20,452 nucleotides of DNA from Lachnospiraceae bacterium (GCA_009774215.1 VSNH01000058.1:1-20452), one strand, 5' to 3'. Shown: positions 1-6,924, counted from the stretch's first letter. Numbers and translations are program-made. Notes: generated by a model not told the origin, from the letters alone.

Positions 1-434
1 CGGCGCAGGACATCGAGGCGGTCTGCGTCCGGCAGATCGGCAGCCGCATCTTTGACATGGTTGAGGCTGTTGCGGATAAAAGGCAGAAAAGGGCGAGGGA
101 ACTGTACTACGACCTGCTGACCTTAAAGGAGCCGCCCATGCGGATTTTGTTTCTGATCGCCAGGCAGTTTAACCTGCTTTTGCAGGTGAAGGAGCTGAAG
201 AACAAAGGGTATGATACGCGCAGCATCGGTGAAAAGGTGGGGCTAAAGGGCTTTATCGCCGGGAAATATGTCAGTCAGGCGGCGAAATTTAAGGAGGCGG
301 AGTTAAAGCGGGCGCTGACGGACTGTGTGGAGACGGAGGAGGCAGTCAAGACGGGAAGGATGAACGACGTGATGAGCGTGGAGCTTCTGATCGTGAAAAG
401 CAGCAGGCAGCCGGGGAAGGCGAAAAGCTTGTAG
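1..434 (+). CDS. holA: DNA polymerase III subunit delta, C-terminal part
   Basis: This is the 3' end of a gene whose start lies before the window; the frame is open from base 3. Delta is the clamp-loader subunit that opens the beta sliding clamp during replication. The visible part is the helical C-terminal collar domain of bacterial HolA, with the characteristic stretches LYYDLLTLKEPPMRILFLIA, RQFNLLLQVKEL, VGLKGFIAGKY and a C-terminal DCVETEEAVKTGRMNDVMSVELLI block that ends about 12 residues before the stop. The methionine at base 57 is internal, not a start, because the family sequence continues upstream of it (DIEAVCVRQIGSRIFDMV). No terminator is seen directly after it. The assignment is from remembered family sequence, and the truncation is only due to the window edge. 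Confidence 0.9.
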   Translation, partial: AQDIEAVCVRQIGSRIFDMVEAVADKRQKRARELYYDLLTLKEPPMRILFLIARQFNLLLQVKELKNKGYDTRSIGEKVGLKGFIAGKYVSQAAKFKEAELKRALTDCVETEEAVKTGRMNDVMSVELLIVKSSRQPGKAKSL

Positions 435-631
435 AGGCTTGAAACGCACAGGCATGAAAAGTCTGGGATGCGGACAGCGGCATGGAGACGGCAAAATTCA
501 CAGTTAAACTGATGTTTTTGCAGAGGGTGAAAAACTTTCGGTTGCGCGCGGGGGTATCTTTACAGTACAATAGTAAGCGGAATGATTATTTACCGTCATT
601 TACTTACATGAGAGATAATTGGAGGCATGAC
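435..631 (+). promoter_or_regulatory. Intergenic region with likely thrH promoter
   Basis: The gap between holA and thrH holds no convincing gene. A plausible sigma-A promoter is TTGCGC (542-547) and TACAAT (566-571) with an 18-base spacer. It would start transcription near 578, about 54 bases before the chosen thrH start. The thrH ribosome site GGAGG lies at 621-625. The -10 is good and the -35 is weak. Confidence 0.4.
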
Positions 632-1243
632 ATGAGTATGCATATTGTTTGTCTGGATCTCGAGGGTGTGCTGGTGCCGGAGATCTGGATTGCCTTTGCG
701 AAGGAGAGTGGTATTCCGGAGCTTACCAGAACGACGAGGGACGAGCCTGATTATGATAAGCTGATGAACTGGCGGCTCGGCATTCTGCGGGAGCACGGAC
801 TGGGGCTTAAGGAGATTCAGGAGACGATCTCAAAGATAGACCCGCTTCCGGGCGCGAAGGAGTTTCTGGACAAGTTGAGGCGCATGACGCAGGTTATCAT
901 TATCAGCGATACCTTTACTCAGTTTGCGGGACCGCTGATGGAAAAGCTAGGCCTGCCGACGATCTTTTGCAATTCTCTGGAGGTTGCGCCGGACGGAGCG
1001 ATCACCGGGTTTAAGATGCGTGTCAAGGATTCCAAGCTTACCACGGTGAAGGCGTTACAGTCTATCGGATATGAGACGATTGCAGCCGGGGACAGCCATA
1101 ACGATCTTGCCATGATTCAGGCGGGAAAGGCGGGATTTTTATTTAAAAGCACGGAACAGATTAAAAAGGATTATCCGCAGATACCCGCTTATGAGACTTA
1201 CGAGGAGCTTTTAAATGCCATTGAAGAGGCGATGGCGCGGTAA
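632..1243 (+). CDS. thrH: ThrH: phosphoserine phosphatase / homoserine phosphotransferase
   Basis: A 203-residue HAD-superfamily protein, matching the length of Pseudomonas ThrH (about 205). ThrH enzymes dephosphorylate phosphoserine and can pass the phosphate to homoserine, giving the substrate of threonine synthase. HAD motif I reads CLDLEGVLVPEIW (D9, with Glu at position 11 instead of the usual second Asp, as is typical of ThrH). Motif II is IISDTF. The motif III Lys lies near MRVKDSK and motif IV is GDSHNDLAMI. The frame is open from 482, but GGAGG at 621-625 six bases before the ATG at 632, and family alignment, support the shorter form; ATG 638 is possible. It is probably transcribed with the small gene 59 bases downstream. 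hom and lysC lie in the same window, which fits a role in threonine supply. The homoserine activity itself is inferred. Confidence 0.88.
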   Translation: MSMHIVCLDLEGVLVPEIWIAFAKESGIPELTRTTRDEPDYDKLMNWRLGILREHGLGLKEIQETISKIDPLPGAKEFLDKLRRMTQVIIISDTFTQFAGPLMEKLGLPTIFCNSLEVAPDGAITGFKMRVKDSKLTTVKALQSIGYETIAAGDSHNDLAMIQAGKAGFLFKSTEQIKKDYPQIPAYETYEELLNAIEEAMAR

Positions 1244-1302
1244 GCTTTACAGGATAGGGGACAGGCCGGGATTCCGGCGACAAGCGAAAGGAGAAATATT
1301 TT

Positions 1303-1596
1303 ATGAAATGTATGCGCGTGGCTTTGAAGGTGGATGTAGAGAAATATGAGATCGGCAAGGGCATGGAAGACGGCGTGGAGCTGTGGACGGATGTGGTGAC
1401 CAGAGGCTGGTTTGTCACCGATTCCCTTGTTCAGATCAAGAAGGAAAACGGCGCGATTGTCTGCCCTTATATTCTTCACAAGAGGGGTAAGACATTTATT
1501 GCCGAGGGGGATTATATCATCACTGATGTGGATGGCTCCCGTCATGTGTGCAGCGGGGACAAGATCTTTGACAGATATAAGCCGATTGAGGAATAA
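1303..1596 (+). CDS. Small PGDYG-like protein of unknown function
   Basis: A 97-residue soluble protein with AAAGGAG at 1287-1293 placed well before the ATG. The C-terminal half (KTFIAEGDYIITDVDGSRHV, then CSGDKIFDRYKPIEE) has the layout of the PGDYG family: a Gly-Asp-Tyr-Ile-Ile turn, a short strand, Cys/Asp residues and a terminal FxxxYxP-like motif. Such proteins are often found in phages and as housekeeping-locus orphans, and their role is unknown. The N-terminal half (KVDVEKYEIGKGMEDGVELWTDV) is not one I recognise. It follows thrH by 59 bases on the same strand and ends just before a strong terminator, so it is probably the last gene of the thrH transcript. Confidence 0.6.
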   Translation: MKCMRVALKVDVEKYEIGKGMEDGVELWTDVVTRGWFVTDSLVQIKKENGAIVCPYILHKRGKTFIAEGDYIITDVDGSRHVCSGDKIFDRYKPIEE

Positions 1597-1627
1597 ATGC
1601 TTTATGTAAACTAAATAGGAAATACGG

Positions 1628-1668
1628 AGGGACAGAAAGTCTGTAAAAAAGATTTTCTGTCCCTTTTT
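1628..1668 (+). terminator. Rho-independent terminator after the PGDYG-like gene
   Basis: A perfect inverted repeat, GGGACAGAAA (1629-1638) with TTTCTGTCCC (1654-1663), is followed at once by five T (1664-1668). It ends the thrH transcript. Confidence 0.85.
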
Positions 1669-1670
1669 GC

Positions 1671-1703
1671 GTCCCGTTTATGGGACTTATGAAATGCTAT
1701 AGT
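1671..1703 (+). promoter_or_regulatory. Extended -10 promoter with small inverted repeat
   Basis: TGC-TATAGT at 1695-1703 is an extended -10 element; the -35 is poor. A short inverted repeat, GTCCC (1671-1675) with GGGAC (1682-1686), lies where the -35 would be and could be an operator. It would drive the small membrane-anchored gene at 1738. Confidence 0.4.
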
Positions 1704-1737
1704 GTATGCAAGCAATGGTTTTAAGCAAGGGGGTGTG

Positions 1738-2100
1738 ATGATGAACAGGGGATTAGGCATGATTACGGCTTTTCTTGTTCTGGCTGCCGCTTTCTGTGTG
1801 GGCGGGACGGTTATGTGCAGGGAACGGACGGATTACACACAGGAAAATGAGAGATACGCGCTGCTCGAGGATGCTTTCACAGAGAGGACGAAAGGGATTC
1901 TGGAGGAGCGCGGGTATCGAAACAGCGGCGTGACGGTCACCTGGACGAGAGAGAATGGCGGCGAGAGAAGTTACCGGATGGAAATTCACCACAGGGGAAT
2001 CAAAAGCCTCGGCGACGATGAGAGGGAGCGGCTTTCTGAGGCCCTGCGCTGTGCAGAGTTTTGCGCTGAGGTGGAGGATCTTTTCATTATTTACACTTGA
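1738..2100 (+). CDS. Small membrane-anchored protein, unknown function
   Basis: A protein of about 120 residues with one N-terminal hydrophobic segment (LGMITAFLVLAAAFCVGGTVM, roughly residues 5-25) acting as a signal anchor or cleaved signal. A charged domain of about 95 residues follows outside the membrane (TDYTQENERYALLEDAFTER, GYRNSGVTVTWTRENGGERS, SLGDDERERLSEALRCAEFC). I do not recognise the family. AAGGGGG at 1727-1733 serves ATG 1738 or ATG 1741; both are in frame and differ by one residue. The frame extends to 1702, but that start has no ribosome site. Its last codons overlap the -35 of the SOS-type promoter that follows. It has its own likely promoter and sits between a terminator and that promoter, so it is probably monocistronic. 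A cysteine falls near the end of the hydrophobic segment, but a proper lipobox is not clear. Confidence 0.65.
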   Translation: MMNRGLGMITAFLVLAAAFCVGGTVMCRERTDYTQENERYALLEDAFTERTKGILEERGYRNSGVTVTWTRENGGERSYRMEIHHRGIKSLGDDERERLSEALRCAEFCAEVEDLFIIYT

Positions 2101-2147
2101 CTCGTCAGAACGAATGTTCTACAATGGAATACATAGAACGTTTGTTC
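2097..2147 (+). promoter_or_regulatory. SOS-type promoter with two LexA-like boxes
   Basis: A sigma-A promoter, TTGACT (2097-2102), 17-base spacer, TACAAT (2120-2125), has GAACGAATGTTC (2108-2119) filling most of its spacer. A second box, GAACGTTTGTTC (2136-2147), lies over the expected start site. Both fit the Gram-positive LexA pattern GAAC-N4-GTTC, and the first also fits the RNRY centre of the Bacillus consensus. Box centres are 28 bases apart. Binding by LexA would block polymerase at both positions. The only genes downstream on this strand are DUF1653 and the nucleotidase. Confidence 0.7.
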
Positions 2148-2174
2148 ACTGATCGGAAGAGTCTGCGCCGTGGA

Positions 2175-2203
2175 TAGACATTTACCTATTTTGGGATTAT
2201 ACT
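2175..2203 (+). promoter_or_regulatory. Second, apparently constitutive promoter before DUF1653 gene
   Basis: TAGACA (2175-2180), a 17-base spacer and TATACT (2198-2203) give a good sigma-A promoter, one mismatch in each hexamer. Transcription would begin near 2210, about 27 bases before the ATG at 2237. No LexA-like box overlaps it, so the gene pair may have a basal and a damage-inducible promoter. Confidence 0.55.
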
Positions 2204-2236
2204 AGTAGAGAAAATTTTTGTAAAAAGGAGATTCCT

Positions 2237-2869
2237 ATGAGACATAATCCCAGACCACAGGAAATGTACAGACATTTTAAGGGCAATTTATACCAGATCC
2301 GCTGTCTTGCGAAGCATAGCGAGACGAGGGAACTGATGGTGGTTTATCAGGCGATGTACGGCACTTTTGAGATATATGTACGGCCGCTGTCCATGTTTAT
2401 GGAGGAGGTAGACCGTGGGAAATATCCCGATGCCAGACAGAGATACCGCTTTGAGCTTCTGCAGGATATAGAGGACGAGGAGCCTGCTATTTTGACGGAG
2501 ATTCCCGGGCGGGAGGAGTCTGCAGGTTTACCGAAAGACGCGATGGGAGATAAGAGGGAAGCGGATTATGTCGCGGAGCCTGCCGTGCCCGAAGCGGTTT
2601 CCGCAGAGGCAGCGCCGACGGAGGCCGTGCCGGAGGAAGAACAACTGAATATTGATCCTCTGGTGTTGGCGTTTCTTGACGCGGATTCCTATGAGCAGAA
2701 GCTTACGATTCTCGACTCTCTCCATAACCGGATCACGGACGATATGATTAATACCATGGCGGTATCGTCAGATCTGGAGATTAAGGAGGGGGATGTGGAG
2801 GACAGATACATGGAGCTTAGGAATTGTCTGCGCACTTTTGAGAAATTTGAGTGCAACAGATTGAGATAG
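2237..2869 (+). CDS. DUF1653 domain protein with helical C-terminal extension
   Basis: A 210-residue protein. Residues 1-75 form a DUF1653 domain (RPQEMYRHFKGNLYQIRCLA, ETRELMVVYQAMYGTFEIYV, RPLSMFMEEVD, then YRFELL), a small beta-rich fold of unknown function. Residues 85-135 are an acidic, Ala/Pro/Glu-rich linker. Residues 140-210 form a helical region (DPLVLAFLDADSYEQKLTIL and onward) that I do not recognise beyond its presence in Lachnospiraceae relatives. AAGGAG at 2225-2230 sets the ATG. It is 56 bases ahead of the nucleotidase gene with no terminator between, so the two are likely one operon, expressed from the LexA-type and basal promoters upstream. The function is unknown, and a role in the DNA-damage response is inferred only from the promoter. 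Confidence 0.82.
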   Translation: MRHNPRPQEMYRHFKGNLYQIRCLAKHSETRELMVVYQAMYGTFEIYVRPLSMFMEEVDRGKYPDARQRYRFELLQDIEDEEPAILTEIPGREESAGLPKDAMGDKREADYVAEPAVPEAVSAEAAPTEAVPEEEQLNIDPLVLAFLDADSYEQKLTILDSLHNRITDDMINTMAVSSDLEIKEGDVEDRYMELRNCLRTFEKFECNRLR

Positions 2870-2925
2870 TCAATTGTCTGTTGCAAAGGAGCTCCCGCCG
2901 GAGAGATCACGGATGGGGGTGTATT

Positions 2926-3867
2926 ATGGCTTACGAACTGGAAAACAAACTTGTGGTGGGCGTGTCGTCCAGAACATTGTTTGATTTGACATTTGAGAAT
3001 AAAATATTTGAGGAAGAGGGCATGGAAGCGTACAGCCGCTATCAGGTGGAGCATGAGGATGAACTGCTTCAGCCCGGGCCCGGATTCCCGCTGGTGCGGG
3101 CGCTTCTGAATCTGAATGAACTGCCGGGCATGGAGGGGCGTGTAGAGGTGATTATTATGTCCAGAAACAGCCCGGACACCTCTCTGCGGGTTTTTAAGGC
3201 GATCGAGCATTACGGCCTGCGGATCACCCGTGCGGTGTTGGCGGGAGGAGCATCGCTCGCCCCGTATCTGACGGCGTTTAAGACAGATCTTTTTCTGTCG
3301 GCCTGCGAGGAGGATGTACAGCGGGCCATTGATTCTAATATTGCGGCCGGCATCATCTGCACGGAAGGCATTACGACCTACGACTGCGACCGCAGGATAA
3401 GGCAGATCAGAGTGGCTTTTGACGGTGACGCGGTGCTCTTTTCGGATGAGTCCGAAAGAATTTTTCAGGAACAGGGTTTGGAGGCATTTGAGGAAAACGA
3501 GAGACGGAATGCAGATAACCCTCTGCAGGCAGGACCCTTTGCAAAATTTTTGAAGACATTGTCAGAGCTGCAGAAAAATTACCCGGAGGAAGAGAGCCCG
3601 ATCAGAACTGCGCTTGTTACGACCAGATGCGCGCCGGCTCACGAGCGTGTTATCCGCACGCTCCGGGCGTGGGATGTGCGTATCGACGAGGTGTTCTTTC
3701 TGGGAGGAATCCGAAAGAAGGATGTGCTGCAGGCGTTCGGCGCACATATATTCTTTGATGACCAGTCCGCGCACACGCTCCCGGCCTCGGAGGTGGTGCC
3801 CTCGGCTCGGGTGCCCTATAAGAACAGGGAAGCTGTCGGGGAAATAGAGGCGAAGGACAGCAGCTAA
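2926..3867 (+). CDS. 5'-nucleotidase, cN-I-like (PF06189)
   Basis: A 313-residue cytosolic protein of the PF06189 family, related to animal cytosolic 5'-nucleotidase I, which hydrolyses nucleoside monophosphates (AMP and deoxy-NMPs in characterised members). It starts with the family N-terminus ELENKLVVGVSSRTLFDLTF. The HAD-type catalytic loop is VAFDGDAVLF, with D166 as nucleophile and D168 as acid/base. The Thr motif ALVTTR and the late FLGGIRKKDVL (Lys) and FFDDQSAH (Asp pair) complete the active site. The frame is open from 2851, but the GGGGGTG ribosome site at 2914-2920 and the family start select ATG 2926. It follows DUF1653 with no terminator, so a transcript from the SOS-type promoter would include it. 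A role in clearing damaged or excess nucleotides is plausible but inferred. Confidence 0.85.
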   Translation: MAYELENKLVVGVSSRTLFDLTFENKIFEEEGMEAYSRYQVEHEDELLQPGPGFPLVRALLNLNELPGMEGRVEVIIMSRNSPDTSLRVFKAIEHYGLRITRAVLAGGASLAPYLTAFKTDLFLSACEEDVQRAIDSNIAAGIICTEGITTYDCDRRIRQIRVAFDGDAVLFSDESERIFQEQGLEAFEENERRNADNPLQAGPFAKFLKTLSELQKNYPEEESPIRTALVTTRCAPAHERVIRTLRAWDVRIDEVFFLGGIRKKDVLQAFGAHIFFDDQSAHTLPASEVVPSARVPYKNREAVGEIEAKDSS

Positions 3868-3873
3868 GGGAAT

Positions 3874-3970
3874 AGTGTGAGAAGTACTTCTAATCACTCG
3901 CAGCAAGGGCTGCTTCGCGAAGAAGTACTATGTCTCACACAGGAGAATGCCCAAAATACGGGCATTCTCC
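3874..3970 (+). repeat. Structured intergenic element, copy 1
   Basis: Nested inverted repeats. The closing helix is GTGTGAGA (3875-3882) with TCTCACAC (3933-3940). It continues as AGTACTTCT (3883-3891) with AGAAGTACT (3921-3929), and the inner hairpin is GCAGC-aagg-GCTGC (3900-3913). Directly after comes an 11-bp hairpin, GGAGAATGCCC (3942-3952) with GGGCATTCTCC (3960-3970). No T run follows, so it is not a typical terminator. A related element lies at 9325-9431 with compensating base changes in the closing helix. It lies between the nucleotidase and sfsA-mutY genes. Confidence 0.75.
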
Positions 3971-3979
3971 GCACTGATT

Positions 3980-3998
3980 GATTCCGCAAAGCGGAATC
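3980..3998 (+). promoter_or_regulatory. Hairpin beside the sfsA-mutY ribosome site
   Basis: A perfect 8-bp hairpin, GATTCCGC-aaa-GCGGAATC, ends two bases before the GGGAG ribosome site (4001-4005) of the fusion gene. It is placed to affect translation start or mRNA stability; there is no T run, so termination is unlikely. Confidence 0.45.
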
Positions 3999-4011
3999 AT
4001 GGGAGCAGGAT

Positions 4012-5769
4012 ATGAAGTACACAGAGATTGTCTCCGCGGAGTTTATAGAGCGTCCAAACCGCTTTATCGCCTATGTGGACCTGATGGGCGCGAGGACGAA
4101 AGTGCATGTAAAAAATACGGGCAGATGCAGGGAGCTTTTGACAGATCATGCCAGGGTATATTTGGAGAAGAGTGGGAATGCCGCCCGCGCCACAGCATAT
4201 GATCTTGTGGTCGTGGAGAAGGAGGGACGTCTGGTCAACATGGACTCCAATGCGCCGAACAAAGTGGCGGGTGAATGGCTGCGGGCGGGAGGTCTCTACG
4301 GGGATGTCACTCTGGTCAGGCCGGAGAAAACCTTCGGCAGCTCCCGGTTTGATTTCTATGTGGAGAGTGCATCCGGGCGGCAGGCCTACGTCGAGGTCAA
4401 GGGCGTGACGCTGGAGCGGGAGGGGGTGGCGGCTTTCCCGGATGCGCCTTCCGAGCGTGCGGTCAAACATGTGGAGGAACTGGTGGAAGCGCGCAGGCAG
4501 GGTTATGAAGCGTATCTGCTGTTTGTGGTTCAGATGAAAGGGGTCTGTTGTCTGGAGCCGAATTGGGATACCCAGCCGGCTTTTGGCGAAGCCCTCAAGC
4601 GGGCCAGAAAAGCGGGCGTGCGGCTTCTCGCATACGACTGCATTGTGGGGGAGGACAGCCTGGAAATGGATGCGCCTGTGCCTGTTTTCCTGGACAGTCT
4701 TGACAGGATTGCAAAACCGCTGCTTGCATGGTATGACAGGGGAAGGCGCATCCTGCCGTGGAGGGAGGAGCCGACACCCTATCATGTGTGGCTCTCGGAG
4801 ATTATGCTGCAGCAGACCCGGGTGGAGGCAGTGAAGCCTTACTACGACCGATTTTTGCAGGCACTGCCCGATATAAGGAGTCTGGCGGCTGTGGAGGAGG
4901 AGAAGCTGCTCAAACTTTGGGAGGGGCTTGGGTACTACAACAGGGCCAGAAACTTGAAAAAAGCGGCGGAAATTCTCGTCTCCGAATATGGCGGGGAAAT
5001 GCCTGACGATTATGAGAAAATACAAGCGCTTCCGGGGATCGGCAGCTATACGGCGGGAGCCGTTTCATCTATCGCTTTCGGACGGTCATACCCCGCAGTG
5101 GACGGCAACGTGCTGCGGATTCTCTCAAGGCTGCGGGAGGACGACAGGGATATTCTGAGTGCAAAGGTGAAAAAGTCCGTGGAGGACGAACTGCTCGACG
5201 TGATGCCGGCAGACCGCCCCGGAGACTTTAATCAGGCGCTCATGGAGCTTGGAGCTATGGTGTGCATACCGAACGGCGCGCCAAAGTGCGGGGTGTGTCC
5301 ATGGAACGAACTGTGTCTTGCAAGAGCGGAGGGAAGAGAGGCGGAGTTTCCGAAGAAGGCGAAAAAGAAGCCGAGAAGCGTGGAGGAGAAGACCATTTTG
5401 GTCATACAGGACGCAGAGCGGGTGGCGATTAGAAAGAGGCCGGAGAAAGGACTTCTGGCGGGTATGTATGAATTTCCCTCACTGGAGGGACACTGTGAGG
5501 AGGCGGGGGTCGGCGCTTATTTGAAAGAGATCGGCCTTTCGCCGATCAGAATCCGAAAGCTACCGCCGGCGAAACATGTGTTTACCCACAAAGAATGGCA
5601 TATGACGGGCTACTTGATCCGGGTGGATGAGCTGACAGCGAAGGAGCCGGGAGGGGAGGCGGAGAGCTTTGTCTTTGTGGAGCCGGAACAGACGCGGACA
5701 GATTATCCGATACCGTCCGCTTTTGCCGCCTATGCGGAGTGGGTGGAGATGCGGCGCGGAAAGAGATAG
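4012..5769 (+). CDS. mutY: SfsA nuclease - MutY adenine glycosylase fusion
   Basis: A 585-residue protein made of two complete enzymes. Residues 1-228 are SfsA, a nucleic-acid-binding protein with a PD-(D/E)XK-type nuclease core: GSSRFDFYV (D114), AYVEVKGVTL (E128, K130), FPDAPSERAVKHVEEL and the terminal LLAYDCIVGEDSLEM. Residues 230-585 are MutY, which removes adenine mispaired with 8-oxoguanine: ILPWR (W250), SEIMLQQTRV with catalytic E263, the helix-hairpin-helix LPGIGSYTAGAV (340-351), and AVDGNVLRI with catalytic D364. The [4Fe-4S] cysteines are C418, C426, C429 and C435. A NUDIX-like C-terminal domain contains RPEKGLLAGMYEFP (476-489). The Cys spacing is X7-X2-X5, one residue longer than the common X6. 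There is almost no linker between the enzymes. GGGAG at 4001-4005 supports this start. Neither catalytic core looks damaged. Confidence 0.92.
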   Translation: MKYTEIVSAEFIERPNRFIAYVDLMGARTKVHVKNTGRCRELLTDHARVYLEKSGNAARATAYDLVVVEKEGRLVNMDSNAPNKVAGEWLRAGGLYGDVTLVRPEKTFGSSRFDFYVESASGRQAYVEVKGVTLEREGVAAFPDAPSERAVKHVEELVEARRQGYEAYLLFVVQMKGVCCLEPNWDTQPAFGEALKRARKAGVRLLAYDCIVGEDSLEMDAPVPVFLDSLDRIAKPLLAWYDRGRRILPWREEPTPYHVWLSEIMLQQTRVEAVKPYYDRFLQALPDIRSLAAVEEEKLLKLWEGLGYYNRARNLKKAAEILVSEYGGEMPDDYEKIQALPGIGSYTAGAVSSIAFGRSYPAVDGNVLRILSRLREDDRDILSAKVKKSVEDELLDVMPADRPGDFNQALMELGAMVCIPNGAPKCGVCPWNELCLARAEGREAEFPKKAKKKPRSVEEKTILVIQDAERVAIRKRPEKGLLAGMYEFPSLEGHCEEAGVGAYLKEIGLSPIRIRKLPPAKHVFTHKEWHMTGYLIRVDELTAKEPGGEAESFVFVEPEQTRTDYPIPSAFAAYAEWVEMRRGKR

Positions 5770-5794
5770 GTAAAAATAAGGAAATTATAAGAAT

Positions 5795-5829
5795 TCTGTA
5801 ACAATATACGGGAATTTTTATGCTAGAAT
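5795..5829 (+). promoter_or_regulatory. Extended -10 promoter for the GT2 gene
   Basis: TGC-TAGAAT at 5821-5829 is a good extended -10 element; no strong -35 is visible. The block TTTTTATGCTAGAATA is nearly repeated before the hydrogenase-like gene at 12074-12089. The stretch 5770-5892 contains no other feature except a five-codon leader at 5885-5902. Confidence 0.45.
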
Positions 5830-5884
5830 AGACAAAAGTCGGTCGGCTTCAAAAGCTGCCAGCAGAATCAGAATAGAGAAAGGC

Positions 5885-5902
5885 ATGGATATTTGGGCAT
5901 GA
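5885..5902 (+). CDS. Possible five-codon leader ORF (MDIWA)
   Basis: ATG GAT ATT TGG GCA TGA follows the ribosome-site-like AGAAAGG (5877-5883). Its stop overlaps the ATG at 5899 of the glycosyltransferase as ATGA. This could couple translation, but five codons can arise by chance, and AGAAAGG could instead serve a TTG start at 5893. Confidence 0.25.
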   Translation: MDIWA

Positions 5903-6924
5903 AATTGTTATCGGTTGCAATACCTTGTTATAACTCAGAAAACTATATGAAAAAGTGCATCGAGTCGCTGCTGCCCGGCGGCGAGGATGTGGAAATATTG
6001 ATTGTGGACGACGGCTCCACTGACGGGACGGGGGAGATCGCGGACGCTTACGAGAGGCTTTATCCTTCCATTGTTAAGGTGATCCACAAGAAAAACGGTG
6101 GGCATGGATCAGCTGTAAATGCAGGGCTTGCCTGTGCTTCCGGCCTGTACTATAAGGTTGTGGACAGCGACGACTGGGTGAAGGAGAGCGCTTACCTGAA
6201 AATTCTTGAGGTGCTGCGGGATATCATCGCGGGAGACACGACGCTTGATATGCTTGTCAGCAATTTTGTCTATGAGAAGGAAGGCGAAAAGAAGCATAAG
6301 GTGATGAAATATCATCACGCGCTCCCGCAGGACAGAATATTCGGCTGGAATGAGGTGAAGCATTTTCATAAGGGACAATATATTCTCATGCATTCCGTAA
6401 TTTTCCGCACGAAGCTCCTTCGGGAGTGCGGACTTGAGCTGCCGGAAAACACTTTCTACGTAGACAACATTTTTGTGTTTGAGCCGCTGCCCTTTGTGAA
6501 AAACATGTATTATCTCGATGTGAATTTTTACCGTTATTATATAGGCAGGGAGGGACAGTCGGTCAACGAGGAGGTAATGATCGGCAGGATTGACCAGCAG
6601 ATCAAGGTCAATAAGATTATGATTGATTATCTCGTGGAAAAGAAAGCGAAGATATACGGGAAGGGTAAGCTGAAAAGATATATGATGAATTATCTGGAAA
6701 TTATTACGGTGATTTCTTCAATTATGCTGATCCGCTCCGGTACGGAGGAAAATCTGGAGAAGAAGACGGAGCTTTGGAAATATATCAGACAAAAAGACAT
6801 AGGTCTGTATATGAGGCTGCGCCATGGTGTGCTTGGCAACGCCATGAACCTGCCCGGGAAGGGCGGCAGAAAGATATCCGTGGAGGGGTACAAAATCTGT
6901 CGGCGGTTTTTTAAGTTTAACTGA
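5899..6924 (+). CDS. Family 2 glycosyltransferase
   Basis: A protein of about 341 residues with an N-terminal GT-A fold. The first strand is LLSVAIPCYNSENYMKKCIE, the nucleotide-sugar Asp motif is ILIVDDGSTDGT, the glycine loop is KKNGGHGSAVNAGL, and the DXD-type metal site is KVVDSDDWV. The C-terminal half (about 200 residues: HFHKGQYILMHSVIFRTKLL, TFYVDNIFVFEPLPFVKN, YYLDVNFYRYYIGREGQSVN) is typical of Firmicutes GT2 enzymes of cell-surface polysaccharide or teichoic-type pathways. No transmembrane helix is clear, so it is probably cytosolic or peripheral. A TTG start at 5893 is in frame and sits at better spacing from AGAAAGG. ATG 5899 overlaps the stop of a tiny leader ORF. It stands alone between its own promoter and a terminator, so sugar donor and acceptor cannot be told. 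Confidence 0.87.
   Translation: MKLLSVAIPCYNSENYMKKCIESLLPGGEDVEILIVDDGSTDGTGEIADAYERLYPSIVKVIHKKNGGHGSAVNAGLACASGLYYKVVDSDDWVKESAYLKILEVLRDIIAGDTTLDMLVSNFVYEKEGEKKHKVMKYHHALPQDRIFGWNEVKHFHKGQYILMHSVIFRTKLLRECGLELPENTFYVDNIFVFEPLPFVKNMYYLDVNFYRYYIGREGQSVNEEVMIGRIDQQIKVNKIMIDYLVEKKAKIYGKGKLKRYMMNYLEIITVISSIMLIRSGTEENLEKKTELWKYIRQKDIGLYMRLRHGVLGNAMNLPGKGGRKISVEGYKICRRFFKFN

Noticed and set aside
3942..3970. 11-bp hairpin as a terminator of the nucleotidase gene
   Set aside because: No T run follows and a further hairpin comes after; its counterpart at 9411-9431 is weaker, so it is better seen as part of the repeat element.
3997..5025. 342-residue minus-strand open frame
   Set aside because: Antisense to the sfsA-mutY coding region, with no ribosome site and no recognisable family; it arises from GC-rich third positions of the real gene.
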